From Spirochaetia bacterium (GTDB lineage Bacteria > Spirochaetota > Spirochaetia > Sphaerochaetales > Sphaerochaetaceae), in the NCBI GenBank assembly GCA_022482625.1, contig JAKVOU010000001.1:1970784-2034783 (forward strand): 64,000 bases of DNA. Direction: 5' to 3'. Positions within the stretch are counted from its first letter, which is position 1; every line of letters starts with the position of its first letter. The notes beneath the pieces are model-generated. The model had not been told where the DNA came from. It worked only from the letters and a program-made list of their open reading frames with translations, and searched no databases. A program made the position numbers and the translations under genes. Positions 25,640-34,422 of this stretch are shown one piece after another.

Positions 25640-26664
25640 TTCTTTGCCATCCCCAGGTACCGGTTGGTCATCGACGTGCCTTCCTCCCTGCTCAGCTGCA
25701 TCCTCATCGCTGCCCTTATCGCGTCCATGTTCTCGGGGATCACCACCGCCTCCTGCGGGATGTTGATCGCAAACATGATGTCCCGCCCGCTCTTCACTAT
25801 CGACTCGTCCCATGCAGCTATCTCGTACATGTCACCCCTCGGGTGCCCAAGGTCCCTGGCGTACTTGAACAGCGACGCGTTGCCAAGGAACCCGTCCGCA
25901 AGCCGCACCACCCGGATCCTCGGGTGCGCCCCGAACAGCTCCAGCAGCTCCGGCTTGTCTATGTCGTCCTTCGGCGTCACCACCGCCGTGATGATGTGCC
26001 CGTGCGTCACCGGCGTGTGCACCAGGATCCCAGTCGCCTGCACGTGCGGCATGATCGTCATCAGGTCAAGCGCCTGGTGGCTGGGCGCAGGCGCCACCTG
26101 CAGCGCGTTCGTCAGCCCCCTGTGGTAGTCACCCGGGTCAGCCACCCGCCGGATGATCGTCACCGCAACCTTCTCCACCCCCACCGCACGGTCGATGCAG
26201 TCGATCGCACGGATCAGCCCCGTCGTGTTGCACGAGGTCAGCTTCAGGTAGTCCGCACCTATGCCCTTCTCGTAGTTCGCGTACCCGTGGAAGAAGATGT
26301 CAGCCACGTCGTTCTTCTCCCCTCCCTGGAACACCGCCTTGCGCCCGTACTTCTGGTACAGCTTCTTGTTCTGCGCACCGATGCCCGCGTTGGTCGCGTC
26401 CAGCATGATGTCCACCTTCCGCACCAGGTCCTCTAGCGTCCCGCTCACCGGGATCCCCTTCTCCTCAAGCAGCCCCGCCTTCTCCGGCGCCGCCGTGTAC
26501 AGGTCGTAGGGCATCCCCTTCTCCTTCAGCGCCAGCACCGGCAGCGTCGGCGCCACGTCAGCCACCCCAACAAGCTCCATGTCGCCCTGCAGCGCCACCC
26601 CGTCGGCCAGCCGCTGCCCTATCGTCCCGTAGCCCGCTACGCCTACTCTCACTTTCCTGTCCAT
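25636..26664 (-). CDS. gap: Archaeal-type (type II) glyceraldehyde-3-phosphate dehydrogenase, copy 2
   Basis: 342 residues, identical to copy 1 except Ala for Ile three residues from the end. Catalytic Cys145 and the other motifs are the same. This copy sits in the iol operon, 12 bases after the cytidylate-kinase-like gene, and is translationally coupled to pgk by a four-base overlap. Its last three codons before the stop, and the stop itself (TGA, against TAA in copy 1), are where the duplication breaks. GC content again far exceeds that of the upstream iol genes. Confidence 0.93.
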   Translation of the reverse strand: MDRKVRVGVAGYGTIGQRLADGVALQGDMELVGVADVAPTLPVLALKEKGMPYDLYTAAPEKAGLLEEKGIPVSGTLEDLVRKVDIMLDATNAGIGAQNKKLYQKYGRKAVFQGGEKNDVADIFFHGYANYEKGIGADYLKLTSCNTTGLIRAIDCIDRAVGVEKVAVTIIRRVADPGDYHRGLTNALQVAPAPSHQALDLMTIMPHVQATGILVHTPVTHGHIITAVVTPKDDIDKPELLELFGAHPRIRVVRLADGFLGNASLFKYARDLGHPRGDMYEIAAWDESIVKSGRDIMFAINIPQEAVVIPENMDAIRAAMRMQLSREEGTSMTNRYLGMAKK

Positions 26665-26669
26665 GTTAT
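25648..26669. repeat. 1,022-bp direct repeat, copy 2 (gap coding region)
   Basis: Partner of 19394-20415 in the same orientation. Recombination between the two would delete 6,254 bases carrying the oxidoreductase/isomerase pair, lacI and pgk. Confidence 0.93.
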
Positions 26670-26676
26670 AGTCTCC

Positions 26677-27324
26677 TCATTCACTTGATAAAATTTTCTC
26701 AACAAAACCAGCCAATATCGAATCTGTCTTGATATCTTTCAGATGTTTTGAATTCTCATTACGTCCAAACTTCAACAAATTACGATAAGCTCCTACTACA
26801 GCATCCGTAGCAAGATCCGGGAGTACCACACCAGTATTCAGCACAAGATCAAATTCCATAGCCGGTGAATAGGCAGACCCCATCTCTGTTTCAAGGAAAG
26901 CCTTTCGAACCTTGTCATTTTCCTTAATCCGCTTCTGAGCTTCTTCCAAACTGATGTTGTGTTCAGCTTTCTTTCGCTTGACTCTTACATCAAAAGGTGC
27001 CGTCATCCGTACATTGAGTACATCGGCAAAGTCATTGAATATTTCAAAGCCACCACGGCCTACGATGACCACATTGTCATGTGCCCCAAGTGCTTCGACT
27101 GTCTTTACCAAAAAACTCAATGTCTGGAACCTCATGTTGTCATACCGTTCCCAAAATCCGGGATATTCATTGTAGATTTCCGTATAACGGCTAAAGCCAT
27201 ATTCCCTCATGATTGTGGAAATGGTCTCTTTCCCGACACACTTCATGCCAAGTTCCTTGGCAACTTGCCCGGCAATCAGTGTACCCAAACTTCCCATCTG
27301 CCTTGAAATCGTGATTACTCCCAT
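26677..27324 (-). CDS. Cytidylate kinase-like family protein
   Basis: 215 residues of the cytidylate-kinase-like P-loop family. The N-terminus MGVITISRQMGSLGT corresponds to the ISRQ-GSGG loop, but the usual following Lys/Arg is absent (GSLGTLIAGQVA), so phosphate binding may be altered. A family-type motif VVIVGRGGFEIF is near residue 90 and a basic lid RVKRKKAEHNIS near 125. Members often sit in operons of unrelated function and their substrates are unknown. Here it lies between iolG and gap in an operon that has no iolC kinase. Confidence 0.75.
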   Translation of the reverse strand: MGVITISRQMGSLGTLIAGQVAKELGMKCVGKETISTIMREYGFSRYTEIYNEYPGFWERYDNMRFQTLSFLVKTVEALGAHDNVVIVGRGGFEIFNDFADVLNVRMTAPFDVRVKRKKAEHNISLEEAQKRIKENDKVRKAFLETEMGSAYSPAMEFDLVLNTGVVLPDLATDAVVGAYRNLLKFGRNENSKHLKDIKTDSILAGFVEKILSSE

Positions 27325-27333
27325 TGGGTCCTC

Positions 27334-28362
27334 CTATTTGATATATCTAACCTCACTTACGGCAACAGGACGGCCTTCTTTCAACGATTTCGTTGCTGCC
27401 AGCGCTATTTCCACAGGTCGGATGGCATCATCGATACCGCATAGGGTCGGTTTGTCCCCAATTACCGAAGCCACAAAATCGCCCACTTCCCTTGCATAGG
27501 AATCCATATATCTGTCCAAGAAGAAATACAACGGCTTTTCACTGCTCACTGTATCTTTCGTACTTACTTCTACCAGGCTGGGCCTATCGTTTCCAACCAT
27601 CGCGCAACCTTTCTCACCGAATACTTCCGTACGTTGATCATAGCCATACACAGCCTGTCTGGAGTTGTCTATTATGGCCAGTGCACCACCGGAAAGCTTC
27701 ATGCTTACTACTGCAGTATCAACATCTCCGGCTTTGCCGATTCCTTCATCGATAAGGACTGCTCCGGTAGCATATACTTCTTCCACTTCCTGTCCGCTCA
27801 AATATCTGACCATGTCAAAGTCATGAATCATCATATCAAGGAAGATACCTCCGCTTACAGCAACATATGCAGGAGTCGGAGGAGCTGGATCCCTTGAAGT
27901 CACCTTTACAATATGAACCTTGCCGATCGTCCCGTTTTCAACCTGCTGTCTTACTGCCATATGGTTATGGTCAAAGCGCCTGTTAAATCCAATCTGGAAC
28001 TTTACTCCGGATTTTCTGACAACTTCCATCGTCTCCGCTATGCGCTTCAGATCCGTATCTACCGGTTTTTCACAGAAGATATGCTTGCCGGCCTTTGCCG
28101 CTGCCTGAATCAACTGTGAGTGTGTATTCGTCGGAGAACAAATCAATACTGCATCAATATCCGAGGACTTGATGATTTCCTCTGGATCTGTAGGGGTATT
28201 CATGATACCCATGCCATGGCACCAATCCCTCAGCTTGTCATTCATGAACTTGTCTGCCAATGCAACGACCTTTGCAGACGGTACTCTTGTCGTGATGCTC
28301 GTGGCATGGACCTTGCCGATCCTGCCCCCTCCTATGATTCCTATCCTTAATGTTTCAGACAT
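27334..28362 (-). CDS. iolG: Inositol 2-dehydrogenase
   Basis: 342 residues. NAD-binding GIIGGGRIGKVHA at 8-20, the EKP motif (HIFCEKPVDTD) near 97, and the active-site IHDFDMVRYL with the conserved Asp/His spacing. It oxidises myo-inositol to 2-keto-myo-inositol with NAD, the first step of the Iol pathway. It lies between iolE and the kinase-like gene with about ten-base gaps, which supports a single transcript. The context makes the assignment stronger than for the other two family members in this window. Confidence 0.9.
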   Translation of the reverse strand: MSETLRIGIIGGGRIGKVHATSITTRVPSAKVVALADKFMNDKLRDWCHGMGIMNTPTDPEEIIKSSDIDAVLICSPTNTHSQLIQAAAKAGKHIFCEKPVDTDLKRIAETMEVVRKSGVKFQIGFNRRFDHNHMAVRQQVENGTIGKVHIVKVTSRDPAPPTPAYVAVSGGIFLDMMIHDFDMVRYLSGQEVEEVYATGAVLIDEGIGKAGDVDTAVVSMKLSGGALAIIDNSRQAVYGYDQRTEVFGEKGCAMVGNDRPSLVEVSTKDTVSSEKPLYFFLDRYMDSYAREVGDFVASVIGDKPTLCGIDDAIRPVEIALAATKSLKEGRPVAVSEVRYIK

Positions 28363-28371
28363 ATTTTCCTC

Positions 28372-29265
28372 CTATAGCTGTGTATATTTCCGTATATACT
28401 TTCTTGCTTTCATAGCATATTCCAATGGATTGGCCTTTGCAGGATCCTGTTCTGCTTCGACAACCATCCATCCTTTGTAATCATGTGCTTCAAGAATCTT
28501 GAAAATCGATGGAAAATCAATCATTCCATCCCCAGGCACCGTAAAGGCTCCGGCTCTGACAGCTCCAAGGAAACTCAGGTGCTCCTTGTGTACTTTTTCG
28601 AGCATATCCTTCCGCACATCCTTCAGATGCACATGACCTACCCTACTGACAAAGCGTTCAAGGGCCTTGACGGGATCTTCTCCCGAGAAAGCGAAATGAC
28701 CTGAATCGTAAAGGAGATATACATAGTCCGGATTTGTTGCATCAAGCAATCTTTCTGTCTCTGCAACCGTCTGGCAACCTGTACCCATATGATGGTGATA
28801 GCACAGCTTGAATCCTCTGTCCTTGGCAATCTTGCCGAGTTTGTTCAATCCTTCGGCAAGACGCTTCCATTCTTCAACAGAGAATGTCGGCTTTCCTTCA
28901 AAGATAGGAACATCCTGCTTTCCCTGGATGGTATTGCCCTGCTCAGCAGGACCGATGACATGGGCTCCCATTGCTTCAAGAAAATCCAATTGGCTTACAA
29001 AAGCCTTTTCGACCTCTCCATAGGACTGTGTCGTCAGATAAGCACTGAACCATTGGTTACAGATCTGCAGCCCCCGTAAATCCAACATAGGTTTGAGTAC
29101 CTTTGGATCCTTCGGATATTTGTTACCGACTTCTGATCCGGTAAAACCTGCCAATGCCATTTCAGACACGCATTGTTCAAATGTATTTTCACCACCCAAA
29201 TCCGGCAAATCGTCATTCGTCCATGCGATAGGGGCAATTGCCAGTTTTACTTTCTTTGCATCCAT
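28372..29265 (-). CDS. iolE: Inosose dehydratase
   Basis: 297 residues, the usual IolE length. The start [20 protein letters not shown] and the metal ligands in [29 protein letters not shown] and MVVEAEQDP match the family. It dehydrates 2-keto-myo-inositol to 3D-(3,5/4)-trihydroxycyclohexane-1,2-dione, using Co or Mn. It begins 12 bases after iolD with AGGAGG in front. Confidence 0.93.
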   Translation of the reverse strand: MDAKKVKLAIAPIAWTNDDLPDLGGENTFEQCVSEMALAGFTGSEVGNKYPKDPKVLKPMLDLRGLQICNQWFSAYLTTQSYGEVEKAFVSQLDFLEAMGAHVIGPAEQGNTIQGKQDVPIFEGKPTFSVEEWKRLAEGLNKLGKIAKDRGFKLCYHHHMGTGCQTVAETERLLDATNPDYVYLLYDSGHFAFSGEDPVKALERFVSRVGHVHLKDVRKDMLEKVHKEHLSFLGAVRAGAFTVPGDGMIDFPSIFKILEAHDYKGWMVVEAEQDPAKANPLEYAMKARKYIRKYTQL

Positions 29266-29277
29266 GATGCCGACCTC

Positions 29278-31158
29278 CTAGAATTTCCTAGCCTTGGCTA
29301 TTTCACGGTCCATAGCCCGACGGGCATCTGTAACCGACTTCTTGTCACTTACCTGAGGCGTTCCGACACGCCACCATGAACCATAGCTACCTGTCATGGA
29401 ATTTTCGTCTACTTTGATTTCTATCAAGGTAGACTTGTCTGACTCCTTGGCTTCCTTGAAAGCCTTCCTCACCTGCTCGCTGTCAGTACATCTCCATGCA
29501 TTGCATCCATAGCCCTCTGCAATCTTTGCATAATCTACAGGTACAATCCTTCCGCCTGCATCAAGCCTGCCTGTCTCCGGGCTTCTGTAAGCAAGAGTAC
29601 AGCCGAATTGAGGGATTCCCTGTGAACGTTGCAAATTATCTATACAACCGAAACTTGAGTTGTCAAAGAGTACAACATTAATTTTGATGCCATTTTCCAG
29701 AGCCGTCAGCAATTCACTGTGGCCCATCACAAAGGCCCCATCACCAACCAAAGCATACACCTCAACATCAGGACGCGCAATCTTTACTCCGACCGCAGCA
29801 TTTATTTCATACCCCATGCAGGAGTAACCATACTCCATATGATAGGTATCAGTCTTCCGAGTCCGCCATACGCGCTGCAGATCTCCGGGCAATGATCCGG
29901 ATGCACCGACTACGATTGCTTCTTTGTTCAGCAACTCTTCATTCATCAGGCCCAAAGCCCTCAGTTGCGAATAGCCGCCGCTGCCACCGGTTTCTGTGCT
30001 GTACAGACGGTCAACCTCATGCTCCCATTCCGCACGGGCTTCAGTTATCTCATCAGTATAGCTACTGTGATAACCTTTCTTCGAAAGCAATTTGTCCAGT
30101 CCGACAAGAGCCAGCTTTGCATCAGCCTTCAATATGTTCGCATTCATCTTGTACAAATCAAAATCACACACATTGATTGAAAGCAGTTTCATGTCGGGAT
30201 TCTTGAATAGCCATTTTGAGGATGTAGTAAAATCTGTCAATCTAGAACCTACAGATATGACCAGGTCCGCTGCACTGGCAATTTTGTTTGCAGCAGATCC
30301 TCCGGTCACTCCCAGTCCACCGAGATTCATCGAATCATCCCAAACCACAGAAGATTTTCCTGCCTGGGTCTCACCGAACGGAATACCGAAGGTATTTGCA
30401 AATCGCGAAAATTCCTTGCCGGCTTCTGAATATTTTACACCGCCGCCACAAATCAACATCGGTTTTTTTGAGGCAGTGATTAGAGCCGCTGCGCGCTCAA
30501 GAGCACTTTCTGACGGAATGGTACGTTCAATATGATGTATTCTCTTTTCAAAGAACTCAACAGGATAATCATAAGCCTCTCCCTGTACATCCTGAGGTAA
30601 GGCAAGGCATACGGCACCGGTATCGCTGGGAGAAGTCAATACTCGCATTGCATTGAGCAACGCAGTCATTGCCTGTTCTGGGCGTGCAATCCGATCCCAA
30701 TATCTGCATACAGCCCTGAATGCATCGTTTGTCGTTATATTGCAGGAATCAAATTGCTCTATCTGCTGCAAAACAGGATCAGGTTGTCTACAGGCAAATG
30801 TATCTCCCGGCAGCAGAAGTACCGGTATCCTGTTTGTCGTTGCGAGTGCTGCTGCCGTTACCATATTGGCAGCACCGGGTCCCACAGAAGTGGTCACCGC
30901 CATAATTTTCCTGCGATGGTTCTGTTTGGCATAGCCAATAGCGGCATGTGCCATTCCTTGTTCATTGCAGCCTTTGTAAAAGTTCAGCCCATGGTTCTTT
31001 TCCTGCAGAGCTTCTCCGATTCCCAGTACACATCCATGTCCGAAAATACCGAAGACTCCCGTTACGAACTTGGTTACCTCACCATCAAATTCCACATATT
31101 GGTTGTCCAGGAATCTTACGACTGCCTGTCCCATAGTAAGTCTGATTGTGTCGCCCAT
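29278..31158 (-). CDS. iolD: Trihydroxycyclohexane-1,2-dione hydrolase
   Basis: 626 residues, a thiamine-diphosphate enzyme of the acetolactate synthase fold. The TPP/Mg motif GDGAFVMGHSELLTALENGIK begins near residue 475, and the N-terminal Pyr domain shows FGHGCVLGIGEAL. It hydrolyses the cyclic dione to 5-deoxyglucuronate, opening the ring. It follows iolB by 10 bases. GC content is near 50% (30 of 60 bases at 30001-30060), between the GC-rich iolB and the window average. Confidence 0.93.
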   Translation of the reverse strand: MGDTIRLTMGQAVVRFLDNQYVEFDGEVTKFVTGVFGIFGHGCVLGIGEALQEKNHGLNFYKGCNEQGMAHAAIGYAKQNHRRKIMAVTTSVGPGAANMVTAAALATTNRIPVLLLPGDTFACRQPDPVLQQIEQFDSCNITTNDAFRAVCRYWDRIARPEQAMTALLNAMRVLTSPSDTGAVCLALPQDVQGEAYDYPVEFFEKRIHHIERTIPSESALERAAALITASKKPMLICGGGVKYSEAGKEFSRFANTFGIPFGETQAGKSSVVWDDSMNLGGLGVTGGSAANKIASAADLVISVGSRLTDFTTSSKWLFKNPDMKLLSINVCDFDLYKMNANILKADAKLALVGLDKLLSKKGYHSSYTDEITEARAEWEHEVDRLYSTETGGSGGYSQLRALGLMNEELLNKEAIVVGASGSLPGDLQRVWRTRKTDTYHMEYGYSCMGYEINAAVGVKIARPDVEVYALVGDGAFVMGHSELLTALENGIKINVVLFDNSSFGCIDNLQRSQGIPQFGCTLAYRSPETGRLDAGGRIVPVDYAKIAEGYGCNAWRCTDSEQVRKAFKEAKESDKSTLIEIKVDENSMTGSYGSWWRVGTPQVSDKKSVTDARRAMDREIAKARKF

Positions 31159-31168
31159 GCTTTTTCTC

Positions 31169-31975
31169 CTATTGTTTTTCGTACTTTCGCTCCGGCCAGA
31201 CCTTCACGTCCTTCTCCAGCAGCCACTGGTGCTCCTTGCGGTAGTAGCGCGTCGTCGGCAGCCAGCGGTCGTCCTTCAGGTGCGGGATCATCCAGATGTA
31301 GTACATCGCATACCCCGGCGCAGCCACCTGCGAGTGCGTGTGCCCCGGGTAGATCAGCGACGTGTCCCCGTCGTGCACGATCGTCGCCTCGTCCTCAAGC
31401 AGCGACACCCCGAAGCCCTGCCTCGGGAACATCCGGTAGTAGTACACCTCAGGCTGCGGGTGGTCGTGCGGCGGGTAGGAGGACCACTTGCCAGGGTGGT
31501 TGATCACCTCCCCTAGCACCATGTTCGAGTACGGCGCGCTCTGCCCGTCGAACACCGTCCGCACCGACCTTCTGGAGGTGTCCCCCAGCGTCCCCTCACC
31601 GAAGATGTCCGTACGTATGTCCTCCGGCTTATAGAGCACCGACGGGAACCGCTTTTCGTTCTCGCACCGCTCCACGCACACCTCGCTGTCCTCCAGCGCC
31701 ACAAGCTTCACCGCAACCCCGGCGGCCACCTGCAGGCATATGGGCGCCTGGTCGAACGGCGAGCTCCTCTCCGCCGTGTACACCCGGTCCTCCCATGCGT
31801 AGGTCAGCTTCCCTTCCACCAGCATGAACGCCCGCTCGCGCCCCAGGCTGCAGCTGTACTCCTCCCCCTTGCCAAGCTTCAGGATCCCGAAGTCCAGCAT
31901 CAGCTCACGGTAGGCCCCGTCCAGCTCCGTGATCGGGTTGTACCCCCCGTGCATCTCTTTCTTCTTTATCACCAT
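31169..31975 (-). CDS. iolB: 5-deoxyglucuronate isomerase
   Basis: 268 residues. The C-terminal bicupin motifs (YPPHDHPQPEVYYYR and the later PGHTHSQVAAPGYAMYY) match IolB. It converts 5-deoxyglucuronate to 2-deoxy-5-keto-gluconate. It is the first gene of the operon, which runs iolB-iolD-iolE-iolG-kinase-like-gap-pgk. Base composition stands out: 39 of 60 bases are G or C at 31381-31440, like gap and pgk and unlike iolG and iolE. A GAGG lies seven bases before the ATG. Confidence 0.93.
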   Translation of the reverse strand: MVIKKKEMHGGYNPITELDGAYRELMLDFGILKLGKGEEYSCSLGRERAFMLVEGKLTYAWEDRVYTAERSSPFDQAPICLQVAAGVAVKLVALEDSEVCVERCENEKRFPSVLYKPEDIRTDIFGEGTLGDTSRRSVRTVFDGQSAPYSNMVLGEVINHPGKWSSYPPHDHPQPEVYYYRMFPRQGFGVSLLEDEATIVHDGDTSLIYPGHTHSQVAAPGYAMYYIWMIPHLKDDRWLPTTRYYRKEHQWLLEKDVKVWPERKYEKQ

Positions 31976-32030
31976 AACTCTGCCTCGAAAATATATATTT
32001 ACTGAATCAATAGCTTAAGTTCCAATTTTA

Positions 32031-32078
32031 TGAAAACGGTACCAATTAAATCATAAACCCCAAAAGCTCATATTACAA
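32031..32078 (-). promoter_or_regulatory. iol operon promoter and operator
   Basis: On the minus strand TTGTAA (32073-32078), 17 bases, and TATGAT (32050-32055), followed after three bases by the operator ATTGGTACCGTTTTCA (32031-32046). A repressor there would block the start site. The rest of 31976-32346 contains no convincing gene. Confidence 0.7.
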
Positions 32079-32346
32079 GATAAAAATTCAGCTTATTTCG
32101 AATTTGTAACTGATACTTAGTTTGCCGTTTTACCTATAATTATTGGAAAGGTTTTCAAACGCTTTATCCAATAAATCTGCTTCTTTAAGAATCTATTGCC
32201 TTCTTTTTCACAACATAGCAACCAAAGCTACATTTAATTTACTCTATCATAGAAAAGAAACTTCCAAAAATGAAAATTCCTGCAGAAATGCCGATAGCAG
32301 ATATCATCACCACCAGCGTTCAACAGGCATTTTTCAAATAGAATAA

Positions 32347-32374
32347 CCAGTGGAAAGCCAAGACCTTCCACTGG
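32347..32374 (-). terminator. Terminator of the inositol ABC operon
   Basis: CCAGTGGAA (32347-32355) pairs perfectly with TTCCACTGG (32366-32374), just after the binding-protein gene. The trailing T-run is weak. Confidence 0.7.
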
Positions 32375-32387
32375 TAAAACTCACCAT

Positions 32388-33353
32388 TTATTTCTGAAGT
32401 TTGTCCAAAGCTGCCTGTGCATTTTCCTTGGTAATGATTTCTATGCCAGAATCAATAGTTTTGTCAAACTTTTCGCCTTTAATAGCCTTGACGGCATATT
32501 CAATGCCAAGTTTACCCATTGCTTCCGGTTTCTGAGCAACTGTTGCAAACATTTCGTCTTTGAGAATGGACTGAATGGCAGATTTGTTGCCATCAAAACC
32601 GACGACCTTGGCAGGAACCTTGGCCTGTGCACATGCTCTCTGGGCTCCAAGAGCCATTTCGTCATTGGCACAGAATACAATATCAACATTGCTGGTAGTC
32701 TGAAGGACATTCTGCATGACATTGAAGCCTTTTTCTTTGTCAGAATATCCTGGCTGGCGAGAAACAATCTTGAAGCCGGCTTTCTTGAAGACTTCTTCAG
32801 CACCATTAGCGCGATCAGTACAAGTCGGATTGCCAGGAGCACCTTCAATAATCACAACACTACCGATCTTACCGTTCATCTGCTTGACCATGAATTCAGC
32901 ACCTTCCTTACCTGCTTCATAGTTTGCAGTTCCAATGAAACAGTTATAGTTTGTGAAATCACTGGGCATAGGGGAATCGATGATAATTACCGGAACACCA
33001 TTGCTCATGGCCTTGTTTATAACCCGTTCGGCCGTTGTCGGCTGTGAAGGTGAAAACACCAATGCATCCGGCTTATTTGCCAAAGAATCTTCAACCATGT
33101 TGATCTGCTGGACGACAGCATCTTCAGTCGGAGGACCAAGCTTGGTTACCTCTACGCCTAATTCCTTTGCTGCATCATCACATCCGGACGCTACACGTTG
33201 CCAATACTCACTGCTCAGAGTTTTCAGAACGACAGCGACCTTCAGGGTCTTCTGACCTTCGCTACCTGTTGCAGACTCTTCACTGCCCTGGGCAAATGCC
33301 ACCGATGGTACCAAAAGTGCCAAAGACAACAAAACCATACCTACCTTTTTCAT
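32388..33353 (-). CDS. ABC transporter substrate-binding protein, RbsB-like (probably inositol)
   Basis: 321 residues with a signal peptide (start to SVAFAQG near residue 22) and a Ser/Glu-rich linker. Periplasmic-binding family 4 motifs include LKTLSSEYWQRVASGCDDAAKE and DIVFCANDEMALGA. It should bind a monosaccharide or polyol; inositol is inferred from the regulon operator upstream of the operon and the iolG-like gene inside it. It is the last gene of its operon, unusual for a binding protein, and ends at a terminator. AGGAGG precedes the ATG. Confidence 0.88.
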   Translation of the reverse strand: MKKVGMVLLSLALLVPSVAFAQGSEESATGSEGQKTLKVAVVLKTLSSEYWQRVASGCDDAAKELGVEVTKLGPPTEDAVVQQINMVEDSLANKPDALVFSPSQPTTAERVINKAMSNGVPVIIIDSPMPSDFTNYNCFIGTANYEAGKEGAEFMVKQMNGKIGSVVIIEGAPGNPTCTDRANGAEEVFKKAGFKIVSRQPGYSDKEKGFNVMQNVLQTTSNVDIVFCANDEMALGAQRACAQAKVPAKVVGFDGNKSAIQSILKDEMFATVAQKPEAMGKLGIEYAVKAIKGEKFDKTIDSGIEIITKENAQAALDKLQK

Positions 33354-33421
33354 TTCATTTCCTCCTTCATGTAGTTGAAATGACTATTTTCCTTCGGTAT
33401 TACATACCGAAAAACTTATTC

Positions 33422-34411
33422 TTATTTTTTCTCGCTCATATGCTTGAGAACATCGACATATACCGCCAGGATGATTACGCCGCCGATGACAACGGTCTGC
33501 ATGTTTGCATTGACATTGAGCAAATTCAAACCGTTGCGAAGCACAGAGATGATAAGCACACCAATCAAAGTATTCTGGATTTCACCGACACCTCCGGCGA
33601 AAGAAGAACCTCCGATGATTACTGCAGCAATTGAATCAGTATCATAGTCCTTGCCTGCAAGAGGATAAGCGGAATCAACTCGGCCTACCAAGACGATACC
33701 AGCAAGTGCAGCAAAGAAACCGGACAATGAATAAACGGTCATAAGCACTCTTCCAGTATTGATACCTGAGAGCCTCGCTGCTTCAATATTACCACCTACA
33801 GCATATATATACCTGCCAGTTTTAGTCCTATTCATAAAAAGATACATAATTACATAGACTACTATTACGAGAATAACAGACACAGGAAGCAAACCCAGAG
33901 ATGTTTCACCAAGGAAAAGTACAGGCTTCGGGAATCCATTTATAGGCAATGTTCCCGTAACCAAAAGAGCCAAGCCTGCACCTATCATCTTGGTACCGAT
34001 AGTTGAAATGAAAGGATGGGGCAATCTCAGTTTGGTCAGCAATACTGCGTTGAAAAAACCAAACAAAGTACCCATTCCCAAGCAAGCCAACATAGCAATG
34101 AAGGGATTTGCCTGCAGGTTGACGGCAACGATACCCATAATCATGATTGACAATGCCAAACAGGAACCAATGGACAAATCGATGCCGGCTGTAAGAATAG
34201 CCAGGAACTGCCCAACCGAATAAATTGCAATAAGGGACGCCTGGGACAGTACATTGCTCAAATTTGAAAGTGATAAGAATCTCGGGGTAGCAATTGCAAT
34301 AACGACACATAGCAGCAAAAGGCTCATCAAGATACCCATATTACTGCCCTTTTTCAGAATTTTCCTTATTACAGAAGTGCCCCCTGTTGCCTTCTTTTCC
34401 TCCGTTGCCAT
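33422..34411 (-). CDS. ABC transporter permease, RbsC-like
   Basis: 329 residues with about nine membrane helices. The conserved AGIDLSIGSCLALS and VIIGGSSFAGGVG motifs identify the ribose/xylose/inositol permease family. It forms the membrane channel with the ATPase at 35435 and binding protein at 32388, probably as a homodimer because no second permease is present in this operon. Confidence 0.92.
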   Translation of the reverse strand: MATEEKKATGGTSVIRKILKKGSNMGILMSLLLLCVVIAIATPRFLSLSNLSNVLSQASLIAIYSVGQFLAILTAGIDLSIGSCLALSIMIMGIVAVNLQANPFIAMLACLGMGTLFGFFNAVLLTKLRLPHPFISTIGTKMIGAGLALLVTGTLPINGFPKPVLFLGETSLGLLPVSVILVIVVYVIMYLFMNRTKTGRYIYAVGGNIEAARLSGINTGRVLMTVYSLSGFFAALAGIVLVGRVDSAYPLAGKDYDTDSIAAVIIGGSSFAGGVGEIQNTLIGVLIISVLRNGLNLLNVNANMQTVVIGGVIILAVYVDVLKHMSEKK

Positions 34412-34422
34412 ATCATATCCTC

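Noticed and set aside
25028-26128. Long plus-strand open frame opposite pgk and gap copy 2
   Set aside because: Antisense to two well-identified enzymes, with biased composition; it simply spans the GC-rich block.
30754-31503. Plus-strand open frame across iolD and iolB
   Set aside because: Ser/Pro/Ala-rich antisense reading of the GC-rich iolB gene; no start signal.
32143-32346. 67-codon plus-strand open frame upstream of the inositol ABC terminator
   Set aside because: No ribosome binding site, no recognisable protein, and it runs up to the operon terminator.
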